A stretch of DNA of 64,000 nucleotides, taken from positions 1 to 64,000 of the forward strand of contig MKSW01000002.1 of assembly GCA_001897425.1 (NCBI GenBank). Reading direction: 5' to 3'. This DNA comes from Actinobacteria bacterium 69-20 (GTDB taxonomy: Bacteria > Actinomycetota > Actinomycetes > Mycobacteriales > Nakamurellaceae). A program made the position numbers and the translations under genes. Below the pieces are notes generated by a model. That model saw only the letters and a program-made list of their open reading frames with translations, was not told the origin of the DNA and did no database searches. Below are positions 7,087 through 15,282 of this stretch, piece after piece. Position 1 is the first letter of the stretch. Each line of letters begins with the position of its first letter.

Positions 7087-9597
7087 GTGACCTCGAATCC
7101 TCCCGCGGCCATCGCGGCCACGTCGCGTCGGCCGACCGGTTTAACGGCGACGGAGGTGTCCGAACGGGTCTCCGCCGGCCACGTGAACGCGTCGGTGACG
7201 GGCACCTCGCGGTCGGTGTGGGAGATCGTGCGGGCCAACGTGTTCACCCGGTTCAACGCGATCCTCGGCGGCCTGTTCGTGCTGATCCTGATCACCCGCT
7301 CGTGGGCGGACGGCCTTTTCGGCCTGGTGCTGGTGATCAACTCGGCGATCGGCATCGGGCAGGAATACCTCGCGAAACGGAAGCTGGACCGGCTGGCGCT
7401 GCTCAACGCGCCGACCGCGACCGTGGTGCGGGACGGCGCGGCGGTGACGATCGCCACGACGGACGTCGTCCTCGACGATCTGGTGGAGCTGCGCACCGGC
7501 GATCAGGTTCCCGCCGACGGCGTGTTGGATTCGGTCGCCGGACTCGAGGTGGACGAGTCGAATCTCACCGGCGAGTCGGATGCCATCGCGAAGTCGGCCG
7601 GCGACGAAGTGCGCTCCGGGACCACCGTAGTGGCCGGGTCGGGCCGGTTCTTCGCGTCGGCGGTGGGGGCCGATTCGTATGCGAACCGGATCACCGCGGA
7701 GGCGCGGAAGTTCACCCGGACGCATTCGGAGATCCAGTCGTCGATCAACACGCTGCTCAAGTACATCACCTGGGTGATCGTGATAGCCCTTCCGCTGCAA
7801 CTGTTCTCGCAGGCCCGGGCGGTCGGTGACCAGGGCTGGCAGCAGGTGGTGATCCGCTCCACCGGCGGGCTGGTCGGGCTGGTGCCGGAGGGGCTGGTGC
7901 TGCTCACCTCGATCGCGTTCCTGATGGCGGCGGTGCAGCTCACCCGCTCTCAGGTGCTCGTGCAGGAGCTGCCCGCTGTCGAGGGGCTCGCCCGCGTCGA
8001 TGTGGTGTGCCTGGACAAGACCGGCACGCTCACCGTCGGAGACATCGCCTTCGAAGAGGTGCTGCCGGTCGGCGCGGCCGGCAGCGGCCCCGGTGACCGT
8101 CCCGGTGACGGTTCCGTACCTGCCGGGACCGACGGGTATGACGCTGTTCTGCGCGAGGCGCTCGGGGCCATGGCGGACGATCCGAACGCCAACGGCACAC
8201 TCAAGGCCATCGCTGTCGGCATCCCCTCGCCCGCGGGCTGGCAGCGCACGGCAACCATCGCCTTCAATTCGGCCCGCAAGTGGTCCGCGGCCACCTTCGA
8301 CGGGCGTGGCAGCTGGGTGCTCGGCGCGCCGGACGTGCTGCTGCCCGCGGCGGACGCACTGCGCGCGCGGGTCACCGAACTGGCCGAGACCGGCCGTCGG
8401 GTGCTGCTGCTCGTCCGCGCCGACGGGGAACTGTCCGGCCAAGACCTGCCGGCGGGCCTGCACCCGGCAGCACTCGTCACGCTGACCGAACAGGTGCGCC
8501 CGGACGCCGCCGAGACGCTGGCTTACTTCCGCCGCCAAGGCGTGGACATCAAGGTGATCTCCGGCGACAATCCGACCACGGTCGCCGCGATCGCCCGTCG
8601 CGTCGGCCTGGATGTGGACCACGCCGTCGACGCCCGAACCCTCGGCAGCGACTCCGAGGAACTTCGCGAGATCGCCGTGAAGACCACGGTTTTCGGCCGG
8701 GTCTCCCCCGAGCAAAAACGTGCCCTGGTGAACGCGCTGAAGGCCGAGGGGCACGTCGCCGCGATGACCGGCGACGGCGTGAACGACGCCCTCGCCCTGA
8801 AAGACGCCGATATCGGCGTCGCCATGGGCAACGGGGCGCAGGCCACCAAGGCCGTCGCGCAACTGGTCCTGCTGGACGGCAAGTTCTCGCACCTTCCCTC
8901 GGTGTTGGCGGAGGGCCGGCGGGTGATCGGCAACGTGGAACGCGTCGCCAATCTGTTCCTGGCCAAGAACGTGATGAGCCTGGTGGCGATCCTGTCCGCG
9001 GCGATCGCCGCCCTGCCATTCCCGTTCCTGCCCCGGCACCTGACGCTGGTGTCCAGTGTCACCATCGGGATCCCGGCGTTCTTCCTGGCGCTCGGCCCGA
9101 ACCACCGCCGCTACCTGCCGGGCTTCTTGACGCGCGTGCTGCGGTTCGCGGTCCCGGCCGGCGCGGTCGCGGGCTTCACGGTGATCGTGTCCTACCTGTG
9201 GGCGAACGGCACGTACGGCATGCCGCCGAGCGAGCGCGCGGCCCGCTGCGCGATCCCGATCGGCCACACCGGCGCGTTGGACCCGGCCTGCTCGCAGCCG
9301 TCCACCGCCGCCACGGTCGCGCTGCTGGTCGTCGCGTTCTGGATCCTGGTGGTCCTGGCACGGCCGTTCAAGATGTGGAAGGGCGCCCTGATCGCCGCCC
9401 TGATTGTGATCACGGTCGGGGCGTTCACGGTGCCGCTCGCGCGGAAGTTCTTCGACTTCTCACTGCCCGCGGCCCTCGCCTGGCAGTCGCTGCTGGTCGG
9501 CGCCGTCGGCGCGGTGTGCGTCGAGATCGTCTATCGCGTCGCGCATTCCACGAGACGCACGGCTGCCGAACGTGCGGCCGAACAGCTCGGGCAATGA
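7087..9597 (+). CDS. ctpE: P-type cation-transporting ATPase, CtpE-like
   Basis: An 836-residue P-type ATPase. Visible are the actuator motif TGES (161-164), the membrane motif PEGL (267-270), the phosphorylation site DKTGT (Asp310), the hinge TGDGVNDALALKDADIG and about ten membrane segments. The PEGL site and the sequence around it (LVLLTSIAFLMAAVQL) match CtpE, which in mycobacteria is a calcium uptake ATPase; there is no heavy-metal CPx motif or N-terminal metal-binding domain, arguing against copper or zinc transport. GTG start at 7087 is directly divergent from the prepilin peptidase. Calcium specificity is inferred from family resemblance. Confidence 0.9.
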   Translation: MTSNPPAAIAATSRRPTGLTATEVSERVSAGHVNASVTGTSRSVWEIVRANVFTRFNAILGGLFVLILITRSWADGLFGLVLVINSAIGIGQEYLAKRKLDRLALLNAPTATVVRDGAAVTIATTDVVLDDLVELRTGDQVPADGVLDSVAGLEVDESNLTGESDAIAKSAGDEVRSGTTVVAGSGRFFASAVGADSYANRITAEARKFTRTHSEIQSSINTLLKYITWVIVIALPLQLFSQARAVGDQGWQQVVIRSTGGLVGLVPEGLVLLTSIAFLMAAVQLTRSQVLVQELPAVEGLARVDVVCLDKTGTLTVGDIAFEEVLPVGAAGSGPGDRPGDGSVPAGTDGYDAVLREALGAMADDPNANGTLKAIAVGIPSPAGWQRTATIAFNSARKWSAATFDGRGSWVLGAPDVLLPAADALRARVTELAETGRRVLLLVRADGELSGQDLPAGLHPAALVTLTEQVRPDAAETLAYFRRQGVDIKVISGDNPTTVAAIARRVGLDVDHAVDARTLGSDSEELREIAVKTTVFGRVSPEQKRALVNALKAEGHVAAMTGDGVNDALALKDADIGVAMGNGAQATKAVAQLVLLDGKFSHLPSVLAEGRRVIGNVERVANLFLAKNVMSLVAILSAAIAALPFPFLPRHLTLVSSVTIGIPAFFLALGPNHRRYLPGFLTRVLRFAVPAGAVAGFTVIVSYLWANGTYGMPPSERAARCAIPIGHTGALDPACSQPSTAATVALLVVAFWILVVLARPFKMWKGALIAALIVITVGAFTVPLARKFFDFSLPAALAWQSLLVGAVGAVCVEIVYRVAHSTRRTAAERAAEQLGQ

Positions 9598-9606
9598 CAC
9601 GAACAA

Positions 9607-9622
9607 CGTCATAGTCGTCATA
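9607..9622 (+). repeat. Tandem pair of the dispersed CGTCATA word
   Basis: Two copies of CGTCATA (9607-9613 and 9616-9622) lie 9 bases apart in the 134-base spacer between the convergent P-ATPase and Lrp genes. The first is preceded by GAAC and the second followed by CTCG, so both fit the extended form GAACnnCGTCATAnnCG in part. Being intergenic, they are not explained by coding constraints. Confidence 0.6.
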
Positions 9623-9731
9623 CTCGCCGCAACGCGGGGCCGCGACGGAACCGGACCTTACGCGGGCAGTTCGAGATCCGCCGGGACGTGGCCCGGGGTC
9701 GCCGCGGCGGCTAGGTTCACGGCGACTGTAT

Positions 9732-10199
9732 TCACAGCGGCTGGGGCGCCGACGGGTCGGGCGCGACGGTCCGCCCCTCGAACGGGGTGGACAGCACCAC
9801 CGTCGTGCGAGTGGTGACGTTGACGGAACTGCGCAACGTTGCGAGCAGCGTCTCCAGTGCCGCGGGCGAGGCGACCCGCACCTTGACGATGTACGACTCG
9901 ACCCCGGCGACCGAGTAACAGTCCTCGACCTCGGGCAGCTCGGCGAGCAGGTGCGCGTAGTCGTCCGGCGCGGCCGGGTCGATCGGGGTGAGCGAGATCA
10001 ACGCGGTGAGCGGCAGCCCCACCTGCGGCCCGTCGAGGCGCGCCGCGTAGCCGCGGATCACGCCGCGCTGCTCCAGTCGCCGGACCCGCTGGTGCGCGGC
10101 CGACACCGACAGCCCCACCCGTTCGGCGAGCTCGGTGAAGCTGCACCGCCCGTTACGCGCGAGTTCCGCGACGATCCGGGCGTCCAGGGGTTCCAACAT
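9732..10199 (-). CDS. Lrp/AsnC family transcriptional regulator
   Basis: The 155-residue protein has an N-terminal winged helix-turn-helix (about residues 4-50, with the recognition helix in GLSVSAAHQRVRRLEQRG) and a C-terminal RAM/ligand-binding domain ending near residue 140. Lrp/AsnC proteins sense amino acids and often control their uptake or breakdown. It lies 9 bases after an M24 aminopeptidase gene on the same strand, so the two are probably one operon, and peptide or proline-containing degradation products are a reasonable guess for the ligand. The ATG at 10199 starts immediately with the helix-turn-helix (MLEPLDARIVAELARNGR), as usual in this family. Confidence 0.93.
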   Translation of the reverse strand: MLEPLDARIVAELARNGRCSFTELAERVGLSVSAAHQRVRRLEQRGVIRGYAARLDGPQVGLPLTALISLTPIDPAAPDDYAHLLAELPEVEDCYSVAGVESYIVKVRVASPAALETLLATLRSSVNVTTRTTVVLSTPFEGRTVAPDPSAPQPL

Positions 10200-10208
10200 G
10201 GCCTGGTC

Positions 10209-11378
10209 TCAGCCGACCACGATCAGGTCGGTCGGAGCGTTGTTGCACAGCAGCGGACCGTCCTCGGTGACCACGACGATGTCCTCGATCCGCACCCCGA
10301 ACCGCCCCGGCAGGTAGATGCCCGGTTCCACCGAGAAGGCCATCCCCGGTTCGAGCACCTGCGTATTGCCGGCGACCAGGTACGGGTGCTCGTGCACCTC
10401 GAGCCCGATGCCGTGGCCGGTGCGGGTGATGAAGTAGTCGCCGTATCCCGCGTCGGCGACGACGGTGCGGGACGCCATATCGACGGACTCAGCGGTGGCG
10501 CCCGCAACGGCCGCCGCGACACCGGCTGTCTGCGCCGCGCGCACCACCTCGTACACCTCGCGCACCTCCGGATCTGCGTCAGCGCCGCCCGTGAGATACG
10601 TCCGCGTGCAATCGGAGAAGTAGCCGTCCGGCGCGGGTCCGCCGATGTCGATCACCACTGGCTCGCCGGCCCGGATCGGCCGATCGGAGGCCTCGTGGTG
10701 CGGGCTCGCTCCGTTCGGGCCGGAGCCGACGATCACGAAGTCCGCGCGCTCGTGACCCTCCGCAAGGATCGCCGCGGTGATATCGGCGGCGACCTCGTAT
10801 TCGGTGCGGCCTGGCCGGAGCCACTCGCCGATGCGCAGGTGCACGCGATCGATCGCCTCGCCCACGGCCTGGAGCGCGGCGATCTCCGCTGGGCTCTTGC
10901 GCATTCGCAGCTCCGCGATGGTCTCCCCGGCCAGGGTCAACTCGCTCCCGGGCACCGCGCCTCGGGCGCCGAGCGCATGCACCGCGGGCATGTGGTAGTC
11001 GACGCTGAGTACCCGCGCGTCGGACGGCAGCAGTTCGGCGAGTTCCGTGTAAGGGTCCTGCCCATCGACCCAGGTGGTGAGCGGAAGACCCAGCGCCTCC
11101 ACGGGCGATCCGGCCCAGCCCAGCCGCTCCAGGGCGGGAACCAGCAGGTGCGCCGGGCCGTCCGCCGGCACCACCAGGCAGGTCAGACGCTCGTGCGAGG
11201 CGACCGAATGTCCCAGGAAATAGCGCATGTCGGCGCCCGGAGTGATCAGCACCGCATCGGCGCCGGCGGTAGCGGCCCGCGCGGCGAGGCGGCGGAACCG
11301 ATCGGTGAGGTCGGCGGTGCTCGGTGCGGACGTCAAGGCGCTGGGAGGCGTGGCAGATGCCGTTGGCAGGGTAGACAC
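10209..11378 (-). CDS. M24 family Xaa-Pro dipeptidase/aminopeptidase
   Basis: A 389-residue metallopeptidase with the pita-bread fold, removing residues in front of proline. An N-terminal creatinase-like domain occupies roughly residues 20-160 and the catalytic domain follows. Metal ligands are recognisable: Asp in VIDIGGPAPDGYFSDCTRTY, His in RTGHGIGLEVHEHP, Glu in FSVEPGIYL and Glu in VRIEDIVV. It corresponds in position and type to M. tuberculosis PepE (Rv2089c), next to the 5'-3' exonuclease (Rv2090). GTG start at 11378; a 43-base spacer separates it from the divergent exonuclease gene. The first 25 residues are low-complexity Ala/Ser/Thr/Pro and may not all be translated. Confidence 0.92.
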   Translation of the reverse strand: MSTLPTASATPPSALTSAPSTADLTDRFRRLAARAATAGADAVLITPGADMRYFLGHSVASHERLTCLVVPADGPAHLLVPALERLGWAGSPVEALGLPLTTWVDGQDPYTELAELLPSDARVLSVDYHMPAVHALGARGAVPGSELTLAGETIAELRMRKSPAEIAALQAVGEAIDRVHLRIGEWLRPGRTEYEVAADITAAILAEGHERADFVIVGSGPNGASPHHEASDRPIRAGEPVVIDIGGPAPDGYFSDCTRTYLTGGADADPEVREVYEVVRAAQTAGVAAAVAGATAESVDMASRTVVADAGYGDYFITRTGHGIGLEVHEHPYLVAGNTQVLEPGMAFSVEPGIYLPGRFGVRIEDIVVVTEDGPLLCNNAPTDLIVVG

Positions 11379-11421
11379 AGCGCTCAGCGTATCGGGCGCC
11401 GGTTCGGTAGCGTCACGGGTT

Positions 11422-12429
11422 GTGCTGCAACTCTATGACCTCGCCGGACTGTACTTCCGCGCGTTCTACGCCCTGCCGTCGTCGATCGTCGGTCCGCGCG
11501 GCCGGCCGGTGAACGCGATCCGCGGAACGGTGGACATGCTGGCGCGCGTCATCGCGGAGGGGTGCCCCGCCCGGGCGGTGGCGTGCCTCGATGTCGATTG
11601 GCGGCCGGCGTGGCGGGTGGCCCTGGTTCCGAGCTACAAGGCGCATCGGGTGGCGGGCGAACCGCCTATGACGACGTTCTCGGGTGAGGCCGATGCCGGC
11701 GCACCTGCGTCGGATGCGGCGGTCCAGCGCATGGCCCCATCGGTGAGCGAAGAGGAGGTTCCGGACGAACTCGCCTGGCAGGTCCCGGTGATCCTGGACG
11801 TGCTGGACGCCGTCGGGATCGCGACGGCCGGCGCGCCGGAGTGCGAGGCGGACGACGTGATCGGCACGCTCGCCGAGATGGAATGGACGGAACCCGTCGA
11901 AATCGTGTCCGGCGACCGCGACCTGTTCCAACTGGTGCGTGACCTGCCGACGCCGGTGACGGTGCGCTACGTGGGTGGCGGCATGGGCAATGCCGCCGTC
12001 ATCGATACGCGTCTGCTGCACGAGCGCTACGGCGTCGACGGGCCGGGCTACGCCGTCATGGCGACGCTGCGTGGCGATCCGTCGGATGGCCTGCCGGGGG
12101 TGCCCGGGGTCGGCGAGAAGACGGCGGCGCGGCTGGTGGCGGACCACGGCTCGATCGAGGCGGTGATCGCGGCGGCGCAGCAGGAGCCGTCGTCGTTCTC
12201 CCCCGCGCTGCGCGGCCGTATTAGGGGAGCCGTCGACTATCTACGCGCGGCGACGCCCGTGGTGCACGTGCGGCGCGATGCGGCGATCGAGGCGAGCACG
12301 CCGACCGGTTCGTTCCGGCTTCCTCGTGAGGCGCACGATCCGGGCCGGCTGGCGGCACTCGCGGACGAGCACTCCATCGGTCGGTCCATCGAACGGCTGC
12401 TCGCAGTGCTCGCCGACCTGCCGGGGTGA
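11422..12429 (+). CDS. 5'-3' exonuclease (FEN/Pol I N-terminal type)
   Basis: A 335-residue stand-alone relative of the DNA polymerase I 5'-nuclease domain, which removes RNA primers and flaps. Conserved acidic metal-binding residues appear in LYDLAGLYFRAFYA, CLDVDWRPAWR, ECEADDVIGTLA and EIVSGDRDLFQL, and the helix-hairpin-helix DNA-binding segment is DPSDGLPGVPGVGEKTAARLV. GTG at 11422 is chosen because homology begins at once (LQLYDLAGLYFR); upstream in-frame residues lie inside the divergent peptidase gene. It matches M. tuberculosis Rv2090 in position. The stop converges on a diguanylate cyclase gene 40 bases away. Confidence 0.9.
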   Translation: MLQLYDLAGLYFRAFYALPSSIVGPRGRPVNAIRGTVDMLARVIAEGCPARAVACLDVDWRPAWRVALVPSYKAHRVAGEPPMTTFSGEADAGAPASDAAVQRMAPSVSEEEVPDELAWQVPVILDVLDAVGIATAGAPECEADDVIGTLAEMEWTEPVEIVSGDRDLFQLVRDLPTPVTVRYVGGGMGNAAVIDTRLLHERYGVDGPGYAVMATLRGDPSDGLPGVPGVGEKTAARLVADHGSIEAVIAAAQQEPSSFSPALRGRIRGAVDYLRAATPVVHVRRDAAIEASTPTGSFRLPREAHDPGRLAALADEHSIGRSIERLLAVLADLPG

Positions 12430-12469
12430 TCCGTCCGCGGGATGCCGTGGGGTTTGTATGGGCGCAGCG

Positions 12470-13891
12470 CTATGCGGGTGCCGTGCTGTGGCGGGGGTGC
12501 GCCGGCTCGGGAACGGCGAGAACGGCGCGGTTGCGCCCTCCGGATTTCGCCGCGTAGAGCGCACGATCGGCCTCACGCAGGAGGTCCTCGACATCTTGTC
12601 CGTCGGTAGTGGTGCGCAGGGCGGCGCCGACGCTGACGGTCACCCGGATGGTGTTCTGGTCGATGGTGATCGGCGAGCACTCCAGGGCGAGCGTGATGCG
12701 CCGGGCGGCGCCGATCAGGTCGCGCGCGGGTGCGCCGGGCAGGATGGCGAGGAATTCCTCGCCGCCGTAGCGGACGAGGGTGTCGGTCGAGCGCAGGCAC
12801 CCGGCGATGGTTCGGGCGGCGTGACTGAGCACCTGGTCGCCGACGAGGTGGCCGAAGGCGTCGTTCACGCGCTTGAAATGGTCGAGGTCAATCATCAACA
12901 CGCCCACTTCGGCGTGACTTCGAGCCGCCAGCGCCTCCTCCAGGTTCGCCATGCCGGAGCGGCGATTGGCGCAACCCGTGAGAGGGTCCCACTGCGCGAG
13001 CTGTTGGGAGCGTTCGTATGTCAGCGCGTTATGCAGCGAGACCGCGACCGCACGCCGGAACAGATCCAGGAGGCGCTCACCCTCCGGGCTCACCGGACAG
13101 GTGTCCGCGAGCACGATCACGCCGAGCGGTTGCTCGGCAAAGGTGAGCGGCACCGCCCAGGCCGACTCGGAACCTGCCACAGCGACCGCGGCACGGCCTG
13201 CGGCCTCGGTTCGTAGCATCGCCTGCAACTCCGGTGCGACGCACAGCGGTGCGTCATCGATCGCCCCGAAGGCTGCGGCTCTGCAGAGCTCATCATTGCG
13301 ACACACCAGGAAGGCGCCGGCCGAGGCGTGAACCTGCCCGGCAACCCAGTCGAGCGAGGCGGCGGCGAGCCGGTCGACCTCCAGGTGACTTGACAGCGTC
13401 TGAAACAGATCGCGGATCGCCGACTCGACCCGGTGCGAGTCGGCGAGGGCGCCGACTAATGCGTTGAACGCGCTGGCACCGTCGCCCAACTCGTCATCGG
13501 AATCCACCGGCAGCAGGCACGTGCCGTCGTCGCAGCCCGACCAGTCGCCAGTTTCACTGGCGTGGCGAAGCGTGGCGGCGACCTGTTGCATGCCACCACT
13601 CAGCGTGCGCAGCCGTGGCCCGATCACCCGCCGAGCCAACCACCAGTTGACCCCGCCCACCAACAGTCCCGCGAACACCGTGGCGACGAAGAGCCGGACG
13701 GTCAGCGCAGCATCGACCGGCACGCCGAGTACCACCGTGAGGAGGGGAAACACGGCGCCGACCACGACGCCCAGCCCGACCATCCACATCGCAAGATCGA
13801 CGAACACCGCCCGCGAGGCCCGAGGCAGCCCCCGACGCGCCTTGACGCGACCGGAGGCGTCCCCGCTCGCGAGTGCAGCGTGGGCAGTCAT
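12470..13891 (-). CDS. Diguanylate cyclase, membrane-anchored, GAF-GGDEF
   Basis: A 473-residue protein with two N-terminal membrane helices (about 30-85), a HAMP-like linker, a GAF-like sensor domain (about 150-300) and a GGDEF domain. The active site is GGEEF at 376-380. RSTD sits exactly five residues before it, a canonical RxxD inhibitory site, so the enzyme should make cyclic di-GMP from two GTP and be inhibited by product. There is no EAL domain. ATG at 13891 is preferred to an upstream in-frame start at 13966, whose extra 25 residues are not family-like. The signal sensed by GAF is unknown. Confidence 0.92.
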   Translation of the reverse strand: MTAHAALASGDASGRVKARRGLPRASRAVFVDLAMWMVGLGVVVGAVFPLLTVVLGVPVDAALTVRLFVATVFAGLLVGGVNWWLARRVIGPRLRTLSGGMQQVAATLRHASETGDWSGCDDGTCLLPVDSDDELGDGASAFNALVGALADSHRVESAIRDLFQTLSSHLEVDRLAAASLDWVAGQVHASAGAFLVCRNDELCRAAAFGAIDDAPLCVAPELQAMLRTEAAGRAAVAVAGSESAWAVPLTFAEQPLGVIVLADTCPVSPEGERLLDLFRRAVAVSLHNALTYERSQQLAQWDPLTGCANRRSGMANLEEALAARSHAEVGVLMIDLDHFKRVNDAFGHLVGDQVLSHAARTIAGCLRSTDTLVRYGGEEFLAILPGAPARDLIGAARRITLALECSPITIDQNTIRVTVSVGAALRTTTDGQDVEDLLREADRALYAAKSGGRNRAVLAVPEPAHPRHSTAPA

Positions 13892-14032
13892 GCCTCCGCT
13901 ATCGACGCAGGACCGTAGTACTTGAGCACGGACCCAGGTCGACGTACTCGACCGACACGCCCGCAACCAGCTCCGGAGCCGGGCCCGGGGCGTGGCGCGG
14001 ACCGGGACGTATAGGTAGTCCCGACCGCTAGG

Positions 14033-15064
14033 TCAGTGCGGGATTCCGACCTTGTAGGCGCCGCTGCCGTCGACGATGGTGACCGTGACCGACTTGTCAG
14101 CGCCGGCTTGGGTGAGCGTGCAGGTGAACGTGTCCCCCGCCTTCACCTTCACCCCGGAGGGGCAGGTGACGTTGGCGACGTCCGACAGGCCGTAGCCGGA
14201 CGGGTTGTCGGTCGCGGCGTTGGTCAGGATCGACGTCACACCCTGCTGAAGGGCCGTCTTGTCGAACACCGTCGTGTTCAGGAAGCCTGGCTTCCAGAAC
14301 AGCACGACGGCGGCCGCGGCCAGCACCACCACCGCCAGGAGCACGCCGACCATCGCGCCGGAATGCGACTTCTTCGGGGCGGTCGGAGGCTCAGCGAGCG
14401 CCGTCTGCTGGCCGAACGCCGGCTGGCCGGCCGGGGCGTCGGACCACCCGTACGAGCTCGGCTGTCCGTATGCCGGAGGCTGCTCATAAGTGGTAGGCCC
14501 GGCGCCGTATCCGCCCTGGGCAGGGGTCGATGTCTGCTGGCCGTAGTTCGGCTGCGCGAAGCTCTGCGTGGGCTGCTGGCCGTAGGCCGGCGGCGCCGCG
14601 TATCCGGGCTGGTTGTATCCCGCGGATTGACCTCCCGTGGGTTGACCGTAACCCTGCGGTTGCGCATAACCGGGCTGGGTGTAGCCGGCGGGCTGGCCAT
14701 AGGTCGGCGGCTGGCCGAACCCGGCCGGTTGCGCGTAGTTCGTCGGTGGGGCGGAGCCGGTCGGCTGCTGCCCGTACTGGCCGGGCTGCTCGTACGCCGG
14801 TGGCGCCGCAGGTGCGGAGGGAGCCGCGTGCGCCGATGGCGCGGTCTGCGCGGGTGGCGGCGCGGGTGCAGGTTGGGCCGCGGCTTCGGGCGCGGGGGCC
14901 GCCTGCCATACGGACGCGGCCGGCTCCGGTCCGGGCTCCGGTGCCGCCTGCCATGCGGGGGCCGCGGCCTGCTCAGGCGCTTGCGGAGCCGGGTAGCTGG
15001 GCCACGGCTGCGCGGGCTGCGGGGCTTCGTCGCTGGGGGCGTCGGAGCCGTTCGGCGTCGTCAT
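14033..15064 (-). CDS. DUF4333 membrane protein with Tyr/Gly/Gln/Pro-rich N-terminus
   Basis: The 343-residue product has three parts: a long low-complexity N-terminal half rich in Ala, Pro, Gln, Tyr and Gly with many YGQP/YAQP/YNQP repeats (to about residue 215), one membrane helix (GVLLAVVVLAAAAVVLFW), and a C-terminal extracytoplasmic DUF4333 domain with one Cys pair (VTCPSGVKV and FTCTLTQ) that could form a disulfide. It occupies the position of M. tuberculosis Rv2091c next to helY. A GGAGG ribosome site supports ATG at 15064; another ATG/GTG at 15118 lies upstream in frame. Function of DUF4333 proteins is not known; the proline-rich arm would be cytoplasmic and may bind partners or phase-separate. 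Confidence 0.85.
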   Translation of the reverse strand: MTTPNGSDAPSDEAPQPAQPWPSYPAPQAPEQAAAPAWQAAPEPGPEPAASVWQAAPAPEAAAQPAPAPPPAQTAPSAHAAPSAPAAPPAYEQPGQYGQQPTGSAPPTNYAQPAGFGQPPTYGQPAGYTQPGYAQPQGYGQPTGGQSAGYNQPGYAAPPAYGQQPTQSFAQPNYGQQTSTPAQGGYGAGPTTYEQPPAYGQPSSYGWSDAPAGQPAFGQQTALAEPPTAPKKSHSGAMVGVLLAVVVLAAAAVVLFWKPGFLNTTVFDKTALQQGVTSILTNAATDNPSGYGLSDVANVTCPSGVKVKAGDTFTCTLTQAGADKSVTVTIVDGSGAYKVGIPH

Positions 15065-15234
15065 CAATGCCTCCGTCGGTGTTGTGAGTGCTCGCCCGGA
15101 CGTGGGACCGGTCGTCATGATCCAACCACAGGCGGACGCACGCGCCCGCGCGGCTCGCCATCGCCACAGCGTAGGGACTGGACGCCGAAATGTCAGTAGC
15201 CGGTCGGCCGCCGCTTCGAGACGTCGCGGCGAGG

Positions 15235-15282
15235 TCAGTCGACACTGAACTCAATCGACGCCGAACTCAGTCAACACCGAGC
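15235..15282. repeat. Three tandem 16-base repeats at the 3' end of helY
   Basis: Units at 15235-15250, 15251-15266 and 15267-15282 read TCAGTCGACACTGAAC, TCAATCGACGCCGAAC and TCAGTCAACACCGAGC. The third unit is the end of the helY coding sequence including its stop codon, so the array looks like tandem duplication of the gene's last 16 bases, followed by divergence. The rest of the 15065-15266 spacer shows no gene. Confidence 0.7.

Noticed and set aside
7141-9267. Open frame of over 700 codons antisense to the P-type ATPase gene
   Set aside because: Its sequence is low-complexity Arg/Gly/His/Asp-rich, typical of the reverse strand of a high-GC gene, while the forward frame has all P-ATPase motifs.
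14450-14780. Regular short repeats resembling a CRISPR array
   Set aside because: They are codons for YGQP-like protein repeats of the DUF4333 protein, with no constant repeat-spacer length.
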